Positions 1 to 6,507 of a stretch of DNA of 8,290 bases are shown here, piece after piece. How positions within the stretch are numbered: position 1 is the first letter of the stretch; every line of letters starts with the position of its first letter. This stretch comes from Candidatus Nanosyncoccus nanoralicus (GTDB taxonomy: Bacteria; Patescibacteriota; Saccharimonadia; Saccharimonadales; Saccharimonadaceae). Location of the stretch: NCBI RefSeq assembly GCF_004138405.1, contig NZ_PRLL01000023.1, positions 1 through 8,290 on the forward strand. The letters run 5' to 3'. The notes under the pieces are model-generated. The model saw nothing but the letters and a program-made list of their open reading frames with translations. It was not told the origin of the DNA and did no database searches. A program made the translations under genes and the position numbers.

Positions 1-398
1 GCATCGTGGCATCACCAGCGGTGACATTGGCCACGATGCTCCTTATTACACCGTTTGATCCATCAACTATTCAGGCCATTGCCTCAGCCATTCGTGCTGA
101 CCAGACACTGGGCCTTAACCCAGCAGATGATGGCCGTGTAGTTCGCGTACCAGTTCCACCACTCACTGAAGAACGTAGGAAGGAAATTGTAAAATCTGCT
201 TCAGCCAAAGTTGAGGAAGCTAAAGTAGCTCTTCGCAAAGTACGTGATGATGCCAGAAAAGAATTAAAATCCGCCGAAGATCTCTCTGAAGACGTCAAGA
301 AACGCGGCGAAAAAGAAATCGATGAACTAATCAAAAATTACTCAGGCAAAATTGATGAACTCTTCAAGACTAAAGAAGCCGAAATTATGAAAATTTAG
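1..398 (+). CDS. frr: Ribosome recycling factor, 3' part (5' end outside window)
   Basis: Ribosome recycling factor works with EF-G to split the post-termination ribosome in the cytoplasm so that subunits can be reused. The reading frame is open from the window edge (first complete codon at position 3) to a TAG at 396-398, giving 131 residues of a family usually about 185 long, so roughly the first 55 residues lie upstream. Recognisable family signatures are the TPFDPSTIQAI segment, GLNPADDGR, and RVPVPPLTEERRKE at the hinge, followed by the long charged helices of domain I ending in KEAEIMKI. A GTG at position 6 could be mistaken for the start, but the family alignment clearly continues upstream. 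No terminator with a T-tract follows, so transcription may run on into lysS. The identification is very secure; only the 5' end is missing. Confidence 0.96.
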   Translation, partial: IVASPAVTLATMLLITPFDPSTIQAIASAIRADQTLGLNPADDGRVVRVPVPPLTEERRKEIVKSASAKVEEAKVALRKVRDDARKELKSAEDLSEDVKKRGEKEIDELIKNYSGKIDELFKTKEAEIMKI

Positions 399-417
399 TC
401 ACCTTTATTAAATTAAG

Positions 418-437
418 CTGTTCTAGAGACAGAACAG
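418..437. repeat. Perfect inverted repeat in the frr-lysS spacer (possible operator)
   Basis: CTGTTCT (418-424) and AGAACAG (431-437) are perfect reverse complements separated by the 6 bases AGAGAC. The element lies just upstream of the lysS -10 box, at about -40 to -21 from the inferred transcription start, so it covers the -35 region. A direct repeat AGAGACA (425-431 and 436-442, 11-base period) overlaps it. No T-tract follows, so it is not a standard intrinsic terminator for frr. A regulator binding site is one reading; a weak RNA hairpin after frr is the other. Confidence 0.5.
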
Positions 438-442
438 AGACA

Positions 443-451
443 TGGTATAAT
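443..451 (+). promoter_or_regulatory. Extended -10 promoter of lysS
   Basis: TGGTATAAT matches the extended -10 consensus TGnTATAAT perfectly. The hexamer occupies 446-451, and only 6 bases separate it from the lysS ATG at 458. Because transcription normally starts about 7 bases after the hexamer, the first transcribed base should be at or next to the A of the ATG. No convincing -35 hexamer is visible at the usual distance, which fits an extended -10 promoter. Confidence 0.72.
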
Positions 452-457
452 TAATCT

Positions 458-1918
458 ATGACAACAATTAGCGACTACAGGGATGAGCGTTTACGTAAAC
501 TATCAGAGATCAAAAACCTCGGTATCGATCCGTATCCAGCACACTCAAACCGTGACACCAAAATTTCTGAAATCTTAGAGAACTTTGAATCTCTTGATCA
601 AAAAGAAGTAACCATTGCTGGACGTATTACCGCCATCCGAAGCTTCGGTAAACTAGCTTTTGTAAAAATCCGCGATTATTTTGGCGAGATTCAGCTCTTC
701 ATGAAGCAATCTGACGATATAAAAGAAGGTTTACTCTCCGTTAAAACTCTTAAACTCCTCGATCTTGGTGATTTTATCGAAGCAACTGGACTTGTTGGTA
801 AGTCTCAAACTGGTGAAATCTCCGTTTTTACCGACGCAGTGCGCCTCCTAACTAAAGCCCTCCGCCCATTACCTGGCCGCGATGGCTTCACTAATAAAGA
901 AGAGCGTTACCGTCGACGTTATGTTGACATGAACGTTAACCCCGAAGTGCGAGAACGCCTCGTTCGTCGTAGTCGTTTTTGGCAAGCCACCCGTGATTTC
1001 ATGAATGAGCACGGATTTATTGAGATTAACACCCCAATTCTTGAACACACCACTGGTGGAGCTGACGCCGCACCCTTTGTCACGCACATGGATGCCCTAG
1101 ACGAAGATTTCTACCTACGCATCTCACAAGAACTCCCTCTAAAACGTTTACTTGGTGCAGGCTTTGAAAAAGTTTACGATATTGGCCCTCGCTTCCGTAA
1201 TGAAGGTGTTGACGACGAACATCTTCCAGAACATATTGCCTTCGAATCTTATGCTGCCTTCGAAGATTACCGAGACGGCATGGACTTTTATGAAGAGATG
1301 ATTAAATATGTTGCCATGAAAACCTGGGGCACCTTACAATTCACCGTTGGTGGTTTTGAAATTGACCTGTCACAAAAATGGCCACGCATTAAATACGCTG
1401 ATCTCATCAAGCAGCATTTTGATATCGACGTCTTTAACCCAGATCGCGCCAAAATCGTACAGATTCTTAAGGCCAATAATGTTGAAGTCAAACCAAACCA
1501 AGCAGATTCTCGATTGATTGATAACTTATGGAAACTTATCCGCAAAGAATCCGGCGGTCCATTCTGGTTAATCGAAGAGCCGCTCAGTCTCTCACCACTC
1601 GCCAAAATCTCTCCAGATAACCCCCTAGTTACCGAACGATTCCATCCAGTTATTGCAGGTACCGAAATGGGGAATGGCTATTCTGAATTAAATGATCCGA
1701 TCGATCAGCTTGCCCGTTTTGAAGAGCAGCAGGCCATGCGTGATTCTGGCGATGATGAAGCTCAAATGCTTGATATGGACTTTGTTGAAATGCTCGAATA
1801 CGGCATGCCACCTGCCTGTGGATGGGGTAACTCTGAACGCAATTTCTGGCTGCTTGAAGGTGTCTCCGGCCGCGAGGCCGTACCATTCCCGATCATTAAA
1901 CGCAAAACCGACAATTAA
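458..1918 (+). CDS. lysS: Lysyl-tRNA synthetase, class II
   Basis: This cytoplasmic enzyme activates lysine with ATP and charges tRNA-Lys. At 486 residues it is close to the usual ~500. An N-terminal OB-fold anticodon-binding domain spans roughly residues 50-135 (VTIAGRITAIRSFGKLAFVKI). The class II catalytic domain follows, with motif 2 FRNEG at 246-250. Lysine-pocket positions known from E. coli LysRS appear kept: Glu in SQELPLKR (~225), Glu and Tyr in AFESY (263, 265), and EMGNGYSELND (403-413). Motif 3 is odd: CGWGNSER (454-461) keeps the acidic-Arg pair but not the usual glycine spacing of GLGIGIDR, and is followed by NFWLLEGVSGREAVPFP. There is no Shine-Dalgarno; the ATG sits 6 bases after a consensus -10 box, so the mRNA is probably leaderless. 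serS follows 28 bases downstream, likely in the same transcript. The conserved pocket residues argue against a non-lysine paralogue. Confidence 0.95.
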   Translation: MTTISDYRDERLRKLSEIKNLGIDPYPAHSNRDTKISEILENFESLDQKEVTIAGRITAIRSFGKLAFVKIRDYFGEIQLFMKQSDDIKEGLLSVKTLKLLDLGDFIEATGLVGKSQTGEISVFTDAVRLLTKALRPLPGRDGFTNKEERYRRRYVDMNVNPEVRERLVRRSRFWQATRDFMNEHGFIEINTPILEHTTGGADAAPFVTHMDALDEDFYLRISQELPLKRLLGAGFEKVYDIGPRFRNEGVDDEHLPEHIAFESYAAFEDYRDGMDFYEEMIKYVAMKTWGTLQFTVGGFEIDLSQKWPRIKYADLIKQHFDIDVFNPDRAKIVQILKANNVEVKPNQADSRLIDNLWKLIRKESGGPFWLIEEPLSLSPLAKISPDNPLVTERFHPVIAGTEMGNGYSELNDPIDQLARFEEQQAMRDSGDDEAQMLDMDFVEMLEYGMPPACGWGNSERNFWLLEGVSGREAVPFPIIKRKTDN

Positions 1919-1936
1919 CTGATAACCCAAAAGAAA

Positions 1937-1941
1937 AGAGG
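1937..1941 (+). promoter_or_regulatory. Shine-Dalgarno of serS
   Basis: AGAGG ends 5 bases before the serS ATG at 1947. It lies in the 28-base lysS-serS spacer, which has no promoter-like hexamer or hairpin, so serS is probably translated from the lysS transcript. It fixes the choice of start. Confidence 0.7.
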
Positions 1942-1946
1942 TAAAA

Positions 1947-3191
1947 ATGTTAGATATTAATTTCATTAGAGCCAATCGCGAATTAGTACAACATTCTATC
2001 AACGAAAAAATGTACAAAAATATTGACCTCGATAAATTGTTTGCTCTTGATGATCAAAGAAAATCCACCCTCCAAGAAGTAGAATCCCTTCGTAAAGAAC
2101 GAAACCAGAATACAGAGTCAATGAAAGGTGGCAAACCCACTGAAGAACAAATCAATCGTGGTAAAGTCCTTAAGGAACAAATTGCAACCTTAGAGGCAAA
2201 ATTAAACGATGAAGAGACAAATTTTAAAAATCTTCTCAAAGCTGTACCTAATATTATTTTTGAAGACGTGCCACTGGGTGACGAAAGTGCTAGCGTTGAG
2301 GTCGCAAAATGGGGTGAGCAAAAAGCCGAAGGCGTTGATCACCTAGATTACGCCACCTCAAGAGACTGGGTTGATTTTGAACGCGGCACTAAGGTTGCTG
2401 GTGCCAAATTCTACTACATCAAAGGCGGCCTAGCTTTACTTGAAAACGCCTTAATTCAATTCGGTATTAAAAAAGTCACCGAACATGGTTTTACTCTCAT
2501 GGATGTCCCAGATATGGTAAACTCCCGCGTACTTGAAGGAACTGGTTTTGCCCCAAGAAGCTCTGAACAGAGCGACGAATACTATATCGAAGGCGAAGAT
2601 CTTGCCATGATTGCAACCGCTGAGATGCCAATCACTGGCTATCACATGGATGAAATCATCGACGAAGATAAACTTCCTCTCTTCTATGCTGGTTTTTCTG
2701 CCTGTTTCCGTAAAGAGGCCGGCACCTACGGCAAACATACACGTGGTCTCTTCCGGGTTCATCAATTCAATAAATTAGAAATGTATTCTTTCTGTCTTCC
2801 AGAACAGAGTAAAGAAATTCATGAAAAAATTCGTGCTATCGAAGAAGAGATTTGGCAAGAACTAGGTATCCCATATCACATCATCAATATAGCCGCCGGA
2901 GACCTCGGAGCACCCGCCGCTAAGAAATACGACATCGAATACTGGTCACCAGTTGATCAAAAATATCGCGAACTCACCAGCTGTTCAAACTGTACTGATT
3001 TCCAAGCCAAAGGCCTTAATATCCGTGTACGACGCAAAGATGGTACCATTGAAACCCTTCACACCCTCAACGGTACTGCCATTTCTCTTGCCCGCACCAT
3101 GGTGGCCGTCATCGAAAACTTTGCCGAGAAAGATGGCAAACTCAAAGTACCTGCTGTCCTTAAACCATATCTTGGGGTTGACGAGTTATAA
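1947..3191 (+). CDS. serS: Seryl-tRNA synthetase, class II
   Basis: SerRS activates serine and charges tRNA-Ser (and tRNA-Sec where present) in the cytoplasm. The 414-residue length is typical of bacterial SerRS. Residues about 30-105 form the charged, heptad-like N-terminal coiled-coil arm that grips the long variable arm of the tRNA. The catalytic core shows the serine-site TAE motif at 224-226, motif 2 FRKEAGTYGKHTRGLFRVHQF beginning at 254, AAGDLGAPAAKKYDIE at 316-331, and ELTSCSNCTDFQ at 342-352. Motif 3 is LNGTAISLAR (374-383): the essential arginine is kept, but glycines of the more common NGSGLAVGR form are replaced. The ATG at 1947 has an AGAGG Shine-Dalgarno at good spacing and gives the expected MLDINFIRAN start. 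It is likely the second gene of a lysS-serS transcription unit. No T-box leader or other tRNA-sensing structure is present. Confidence 0.96.
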   Translation: MLDINFIRANRELVQHSINEKMYKNIDLDKLFALDDQRKSTLQEVESLRKERNQNTESMKGGKPTEEQINRGKVLKEQIATLEAKLNDEETNFKNLLKAVPNIIFEDVPLGDESASVEVAKWGEQKAEGVDHLDYATSRDWVDFERGTKVAGAKFYYIKGGLALLENALIQFGIKKVTEHGFTLMDVPDMVNSRVLEGTGFAPRSSEQSDEYYIEGEDLAMIATAEMPITGYHMDEIIDEDKLPLFYAGFSACFRKEAGTYGKHTRGLFRVHQFNKLEMYSFCLPEQSKEIHEKIRAIEEEIWQELGIPYHIINIAAGDLGAPAAKKYDIEYWSPVDQKYRELTSCSNCTDFQAKGLNIRVRRKDGTIETLHTLNGTAISLARTMVAVIENFAEKDGKLKVPAVLKPYLGVDEL

Positions 3192-3213
3192 ATCAATTAA
3201 TTATTACTTGATA

Positions 3214-3222
3214 TGGTAAAAT
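3214..3222 (+). promoter_or_regulatory. Extended -10 promoter of hpf
   Basis: TGGTAAAAT is an extended -10 with a 5/6 hexamer (TAAAAT, 3217-3222). It differs at one base from the perfect box upstream of lysS. The predicted start, at about 3229, falls at the beginning of the Shine-Dalgarno, so the leader would be only about 11 bases long. The -35 region is AT-rich without a clear consensus. Confidence 0.55.
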
Positions 3223-3228
3223 AAGCGA

Positions 3229-3234
3229 AAGGAG
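3229..3234 (+). promoter_or_regulatory. Shine-Dalgarno of hpf
   Basis: AAGGAG, with 5 bases to the ATG at 3240, is the strongest ribosome binding site in the window and fixes the hpf start. It may sit at the extreme 5' end of the transcript if the TGGTAAAAT box is used. Confidence 0.8.
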
Positions 3235-3239
3235 TATAT

Positions 3240-3602
3240 ATGATTGAAAAAATTGATATTAGCGGCAGTAACTACAAAGTTGAAGAAAGCTTTCAAAAAT
3301 ACGCCACCAAGCGCATTGGTAAATTAGATCGTTACCTTCCACGTGGTAGCAAAAAAGATGTTGTTGCAAAGATTGTTGTCACCGAGGTAAACCGTTCACA
3401 CGGTAACAAATATGAAATTTCTGTAGCAATGGAGATTCCAGGTGGAAAGGTTATTGCAGCCAAGGATGAGTGTTCAAATGTTTTTGCTGGTATTGATATT
3501 CTTGAAGCAAAATTAACCGGTCAAATTCGTCGCTATAAGATTGAGACTAATCCACACCTACGTAAAAATCCTATCCTCCGCCTCTTTCGTCGCGAAAAGT
3601 AA
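3240..3602 (+). CDS. hpf: Ribosome hibernation-promoting factor, short form (HPF/RaiA family)
   Basis: HPF/RaiA proteins bind the small ribosomal subunit across the mRNA/tRNA path and silence or protect ribosomes under stress or in stationary phase. The 120-residue protein starts MIEKIDISGSNYKV, matching the first strand of the family (compare QLNITGNNVEI). It continues with a helix ending KRIGKLDRYLPRG, a strand with VAKIVVTEVNRSHG, and a second helix VFAGIDILEAKLTGQIRRYK. This is the beta-alpha-beta-beta-beta-alpha plan. The tail, about residues 105-120, is strongly basic and ends at LFRREK. The C-terminal dimerisation domain of long HPF is absent, so the protein resembles short HPF or YfiA/RaiA; I cannot tell which from sequence alone. 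It has its own promoter and Shine-Dalgarno upstream and an intrinsic terminator downstream, so it is probably monocistronic. Its position before secA recalls B. subtilis yvyD-secA. Confidence 0.9.
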   Translation: MIEKIDISGSNYKVEESFQKYATKRIGKLDRYLPRGSKKDVVAKIVVTEVNRSHGNKYEISVAMEIPGGKVIAAKDECSNVFAGIDILEAKLTGQIRRYKIETNPHLRKNPILRLFRREK

Positions 3603-3626
3603 GGATTAATCAAGAAAATATCATTT

Positions 3627-3660
3627 AAAACTGCATGGATCATTAATTCATGCAGTTTTT
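3627..3660 (+). terminator. Intrinsic terminator after hpf
   Basis: A perfect 11-bp stem pairs AAAACTGCATG (3627-3637) with CATGCAGTTTT (3649-3659). It can extend inward by one G-U and two A-U pairs (3638-3640 with 3646-3648), leaving a 5-base loop CATTA. A T-run at 3656-3660 follows. It starts 24 bases after the hpf stop. The stem is AT-rich outside a CTGCATG core. The flanking A and T runs could let it act in both directions, though no convergent gene is present. Confidence 0.85.
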
Positions 3661-3680
3661 ATGATAAAATACATTCATAA

Positions 3681-3686
3681 TATAAT
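3681..3686 (+). promoter_or_regulatory. -10 box of secA
   Basis: TATAAT is a perfect -10 hexamer, 32 bases before the secA ATG start codon's first base. It predicts a start near 3693 and a ~20-base leader that includes the GGAGG. A second candidate, TGATAAAAT at 3662-3670, is of the extended type seen before hpf and would give a ~36-base leader. The region corresponding to -35 overlaps the terminator's T-tract, so one promoter-terminator junction is packed into about 60 bases. Confidence 0.6.
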
Positions 3687-3694
3687 ACTGTTTT

Positions 3695-3700
3695 TGGAGG
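3695..3700 (+). promoter_or_regulatory. Shine-Dalgarno of secA, unusually far from the ATG
   Basis: TGGAGG is a strong Shine-Dalgarno, but it ends 12 bases before the ATG at 3713. The reading frame is closed by a TGA at 3704-3706, so the only in-frame alternative between them is a CTG at 3707, 6 bases after the Shine-Dalgarno. The ATG is the conservative choice. Confidence 0.7.
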
Positions 3701-3712
3701 TTTTGACTGACT

Positions 3713-6505
3713 ATGTCGAAAAAAGTAAAAAAAGAAAAGAAGCCAACCGACAAATTGGCTGATAAGACCCTAACCACTCGTGTACTCCAAGGAGTTTTTG
3801 GCGATCCTGAAAAACGGAATCTTAAGCGCATGAAAAAAATCGTGCAGGGTATTAATAAGCTTGAGCCAAAATATCAAGCTATGTCTGACCAGGAGCTACA
3901 AGAACAGACCAATATCCTAAAAGAGCGCCTACTAAATCTTCGCAAAAAAGCTGAAGCTAAAGTTGCCCTTGCTAAACAGGCTAAGGCAACTGAAAAACCC
4001 CAAAAATCTAAGAATCATAGTCAAAGTCAACCAACATCTCTAGCCAAGGAAGAAGACAAAGTTCTTGACCAACTCTTACCTGACGCCTTCGCTCTTGTTC
4101 GTGAATCCACTTTCCGCGTTCTCGGTATGCGCCATTTTGATGTTCAACTTATCGGCGGTATCGTACTCCATGAAGGTAATGTCGCTGAAATGAAAACTGG
4201 TGAAGGTAAAACTCTTGTAGCGCTTCTCCCTTCCTATCTTAATGCCTTAACCGGACGCGGTGTTCACGTAGTTACCGTTAATGACTACCTCGCACAACGT
4301 GATGCCGGTTGGAATGCTCCAGTCTATCACTTTCTTGGACTTAGTATCGGCGTAATTATTGCCGATGCCAGCTTCATCTATGATCCAGAATACATCAACG
4401 AAGACCACGATGACGAACGCATGCAGCACCTTAAGCCTTGCACGAGAAAAGAAGCTTATGCCGCCGATGTTACTTATGGTACCAATAACGAGTTTGGCTT
4501 TGATTATCTACGCGACAATATGGTTAATGAGGTTGATTTCCTCAGGCAACGTGAATTAAACTTTGCCATTGTAGATGAGGTTGACTCCATTCTCATCGAC
4601 GAGGCTCGCACCCCTCTCATTATTTCTGCTCCTGCAGGCGATAATCCAGACTCCTATTATCAATTTGCAAAAGTCGTCGCTAAGCTCGACTCCGCAGACT
4701 ATATACTTGATGAAAAACACAAATCCGTCACCCTTACAGACCAGGGAATCGAAAAAGTCCAACGCATGCTTGGTGTTGAAAATCTTTATTCGGCCGAAAA
4801 CTCTCGTCTTGTCTATCATCTCGATCAAGCTCTTCGCGCCCAAGTTGTCTTTAACCGTGATCGAGACTACGTCGTGACTAACTCAGGTGAAGTAATCATC
4901 GTTGACGAACACACCGGTCGTCTCATGCATGGCCGTCGTTACAATGAAGGCCTTCATCAGGCAATCGAAGCTAAAGAAGGCGTAGTAGTTAAAGAAGAGT
5001 CAATGACCCTCGCCACCATCTCCTTCCAGAATTTCTTCCGCCTCTATCGTAAGCTTTCCGGCATGACCGGTACTGCCTTTACCGAAGCTGAAGAGTTCCA
5101 GCAAATTTATGCTCTTGATGTTATTCAAATTCCACCAAACCGACCTATTATCCGTATCGATAAAGACGACCTAATCTTCCGCACTGAAGCTGGAAAAATC
5201 CGCGCCATCATTAAAGCAATTCAGGAATATCACGCCAAAGGTTTACCTATCCTCGTAGGCTCTGCAAGCATCGTTAAAAACGAATTAATCGCCAAACATC
5301 TTGATGAGGTTGGATTAAAGTATGAAATATTAAACGCCAAAAATAACGAGCGTGAGGCTGCTATTATTGCAAAGGCCGGGAAAAAGGGAGCAATCACTCT
5401 TGCTACCAATATGGCTGGACGTGGTACAGACATCAAACTTTCTGATGAAGTCAAGAAAATGGGCGGTCTTGTCGTGATTGGTTCTGAAAGACATGACTCA
5501 CGCCGTGTTGACAATCAGCTCCGTGGTCGTGGTGGTCGTCAGGGAGATCCCGGTATCACTCAATTCTTCGTCTCTTGTGAAGACGATCTCATGCGTATCT
5601 TCCAAGGCATGCAGCTTGGCAACATCCTTCGCTATGTTGGTCTTGACGAAGACACCCCAATCCAGAATCGCGCAGTTACACGTAATCTAGAAGCCGCACA
5701 ACGTCGCATTGAAGGTTTTAACTTTGATTCTCGTAAAAACGTCGTTCAATACGACAACGTTATTAATCGTCATCGTCGAGTCGTCTATCTTATGCGTCGA
5801 AAAATTCTTGAAGGAGAAAATATCTCCCAAGAAATCAAGCGTCTCATGAAAGAGGCCACCGAAGATCTCACCATCGAGAGCTCTCGCGTTAATAAGAAAT
5901 TCAAACAGAATTTCCTCCAAGTATTCAACATTGACCCAGAACTTGTCGAAACAATTGGCCAAATGCGTAAATCCGCAGATCGTGCCAAGCTTGCCCTCAC
6001 GGCAGTCAGCGAGGCTTACGCTTCTCAAGAATTAGATTTTGGTGCCGACGTCATGCGACGAATTGAACGTGAAGTATACCTCAAAGTTCTCGACGCCCTC
6101 TGGATGCAACACCTTGAGAATATGCAACACCTTCGCGAAGGTATTCACTGGCGATCAATCGGTCAAAGAGATCCGCTAGTTGAATATCGCACCGAGTCAC
6201 AAAAACTCTTCGAAGGCTTGCAAAAGAATCTACGCGAAGAAGTTCTCAAGATTCTTCTCAGCATTACCAAACAAGAAGCTATTGCTACCGACGTAATTGA
6301 TGGCGAAGAATATGACACCGAACTCACTCAAATGGCCGAATCCGCTACCAATAAGGGCGTAAATACTATTGAATCTGGCGTTAAAAATCTTGATGATGAA
6401 TTTAAAACCGGTTCAAACAACAAAAATAATCTAAATCAAGAACGTAATGCTGCTCGTAAATCAAAAAAGAAACAGCGTCAGAACAAGAAGCATAACAAGC
6501 ACTAG
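3713..6505 (+). CDS. secA: Preprotein translocase motor ATPase SecA
   Basis: SecA binds unfolded preproteins and pushes them through SecYEG by ATP hydrolysis at the inner face of the membrane. All core motifs are present: Walker A MKTGEGKT (160-167), VTVNDYLAQRDA (187-198), Walker B VDEVDSILIDEART (287-300), preprotein-crosslinking domain up to about 390, VDEHTGR (397-403), LSGMTGTA (448-455), ATNMAGRGTDI (564-574) and LRGRGGRQGDPG (603-614), then the helical scaffold and wing. Four oddities stand out against E. coli SecA. It has a ~20-residue Lys-rich N-terminal extension and a ~35-residue Lys/Ala/Gln-rich linker at about 78-112 before LLPDAFALVRE. There is an Asp/Glu-rich insertion IYDPEYINEDHDDER (222-236) before REAYAADVTYG. 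The C-terminal zinc-binding/SecB domain is absent and replaced by an Asn/Lys tail (~900-930). At 930 residues it is slightly longer than average. An M16 peptidase gene follows after 2 bases. Confidence 0.98.
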   Translation: MSKKVKKEKKPTDKLADKTLTTRVLQGVFGDPEKRNLKRMKKIVQGINKLEPKYQAMSDQELQEQTNILKERLLNLRKKAEAKVALAKQAKATEKPQKSKNHSQSQPTSLAKEEDKVLDQLLPDAFALVRESTFRVLGMRHFDVQLIGGIVLHEGNVAEMKTGEGKTLVALLPSYLNALTGRGVHVVTVNDYLAQRDAGWNAPVYHFLGLSIGVIIADASFIYDPEYINEDHDDERMQHLKPCTRKEAYAADVTYGTNNEFGFDYLRDNMVNEVDFLRQRELNFAIVDEVDSILIDEARTPLIISAPAGDNPDSYYQFAKVVAKLDSADYILDEKHKSVTLTDQGIEKVQRMLGVENLYSAENSRLVYHLDQALRAQVVFNRDRDYVVTNSGEVIIVDEHTGRLMHGRRYNEGLHQAIEAKEGVVVKEESMTLATISFQNFFRLYRKLSGMTGTAFTEAEEFQQIYALDVIQIPPNRPIIRIDKDDLIFRTEAGKIRAIIKAIQEYHAKGLPILVGSASIVKNELIAKHLDEVGLKYEILNAKNNEREAAIIAKAGKKGAITLATNMAGRGTDIKLSDEVKKMGGLVVIGSERHDSRRVDNQLRGRGGRQGDPGITQFFVSCEDDLMRIFQGMQLGNILRYVGLDEDTPIQNRAVTRNLEAAQRRIEGFNFDSRKNVVQYDNVINRHRRVVYLMRRKILEGENISQEIKRLMKEATEDLTIESSRVNKKFKQNFLQVFNIDPELVETIGQMRKSADRAKLALTAVSEAYASQELDFGADVMRRIEREVYLKVLDALWMQHLENMQHLREGIHWRSIGQRDPLVEYRTESQKLFEGLQKNLREEVLKILLSITKQEAIATDVIDGEEYDTELTQMAESATNKGVNTIESGVKNLDDEFKTGSNNKNNLNQERNAARKSKKKQRQNKKHNKH

Positions 6506-6507
6506 TC

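Noticed and set aside
6..398. GTG at position 6 as the start of a short 130-residue gene
   Set aside because: The frame stays open to the window edge and family similarity runs through it, so this is the tail of frr.
1919..1946. T-box or other tRNA-sensing leader before serS, or before lysS at 399-457
   Set aside because: Both spacers are far too short (28 and 59 bases) to hold a T-box, and the lysS transcript probably has no leader at all.
1688..2017. Antisense ORFs over lysS and serS, and similar ones over secA and the M16 gene
   Set aside because: They lie opposite well-identified genes, show no family features or ribosome binding sites, and look like shadows of the coding strand.
3192..3212. 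ATCAA...TTGAT inverted repeat after serS as a terminator
   Set aside because: The stem is only 5 bp, AT-rich and not followed by a T-tract; it is likely chance in AT-rich sequence.
3661..3762. A 33-codon ORF (MIKYIHNIILFLEV...) overlapping the secA start, considered as a SecM-like leader peptide
   Set aside because: It has no Shine-Dalgarno, begins directly after the terminator T-tract and upstream of the best -10 box, and shows no arrest-peptide-like ending.
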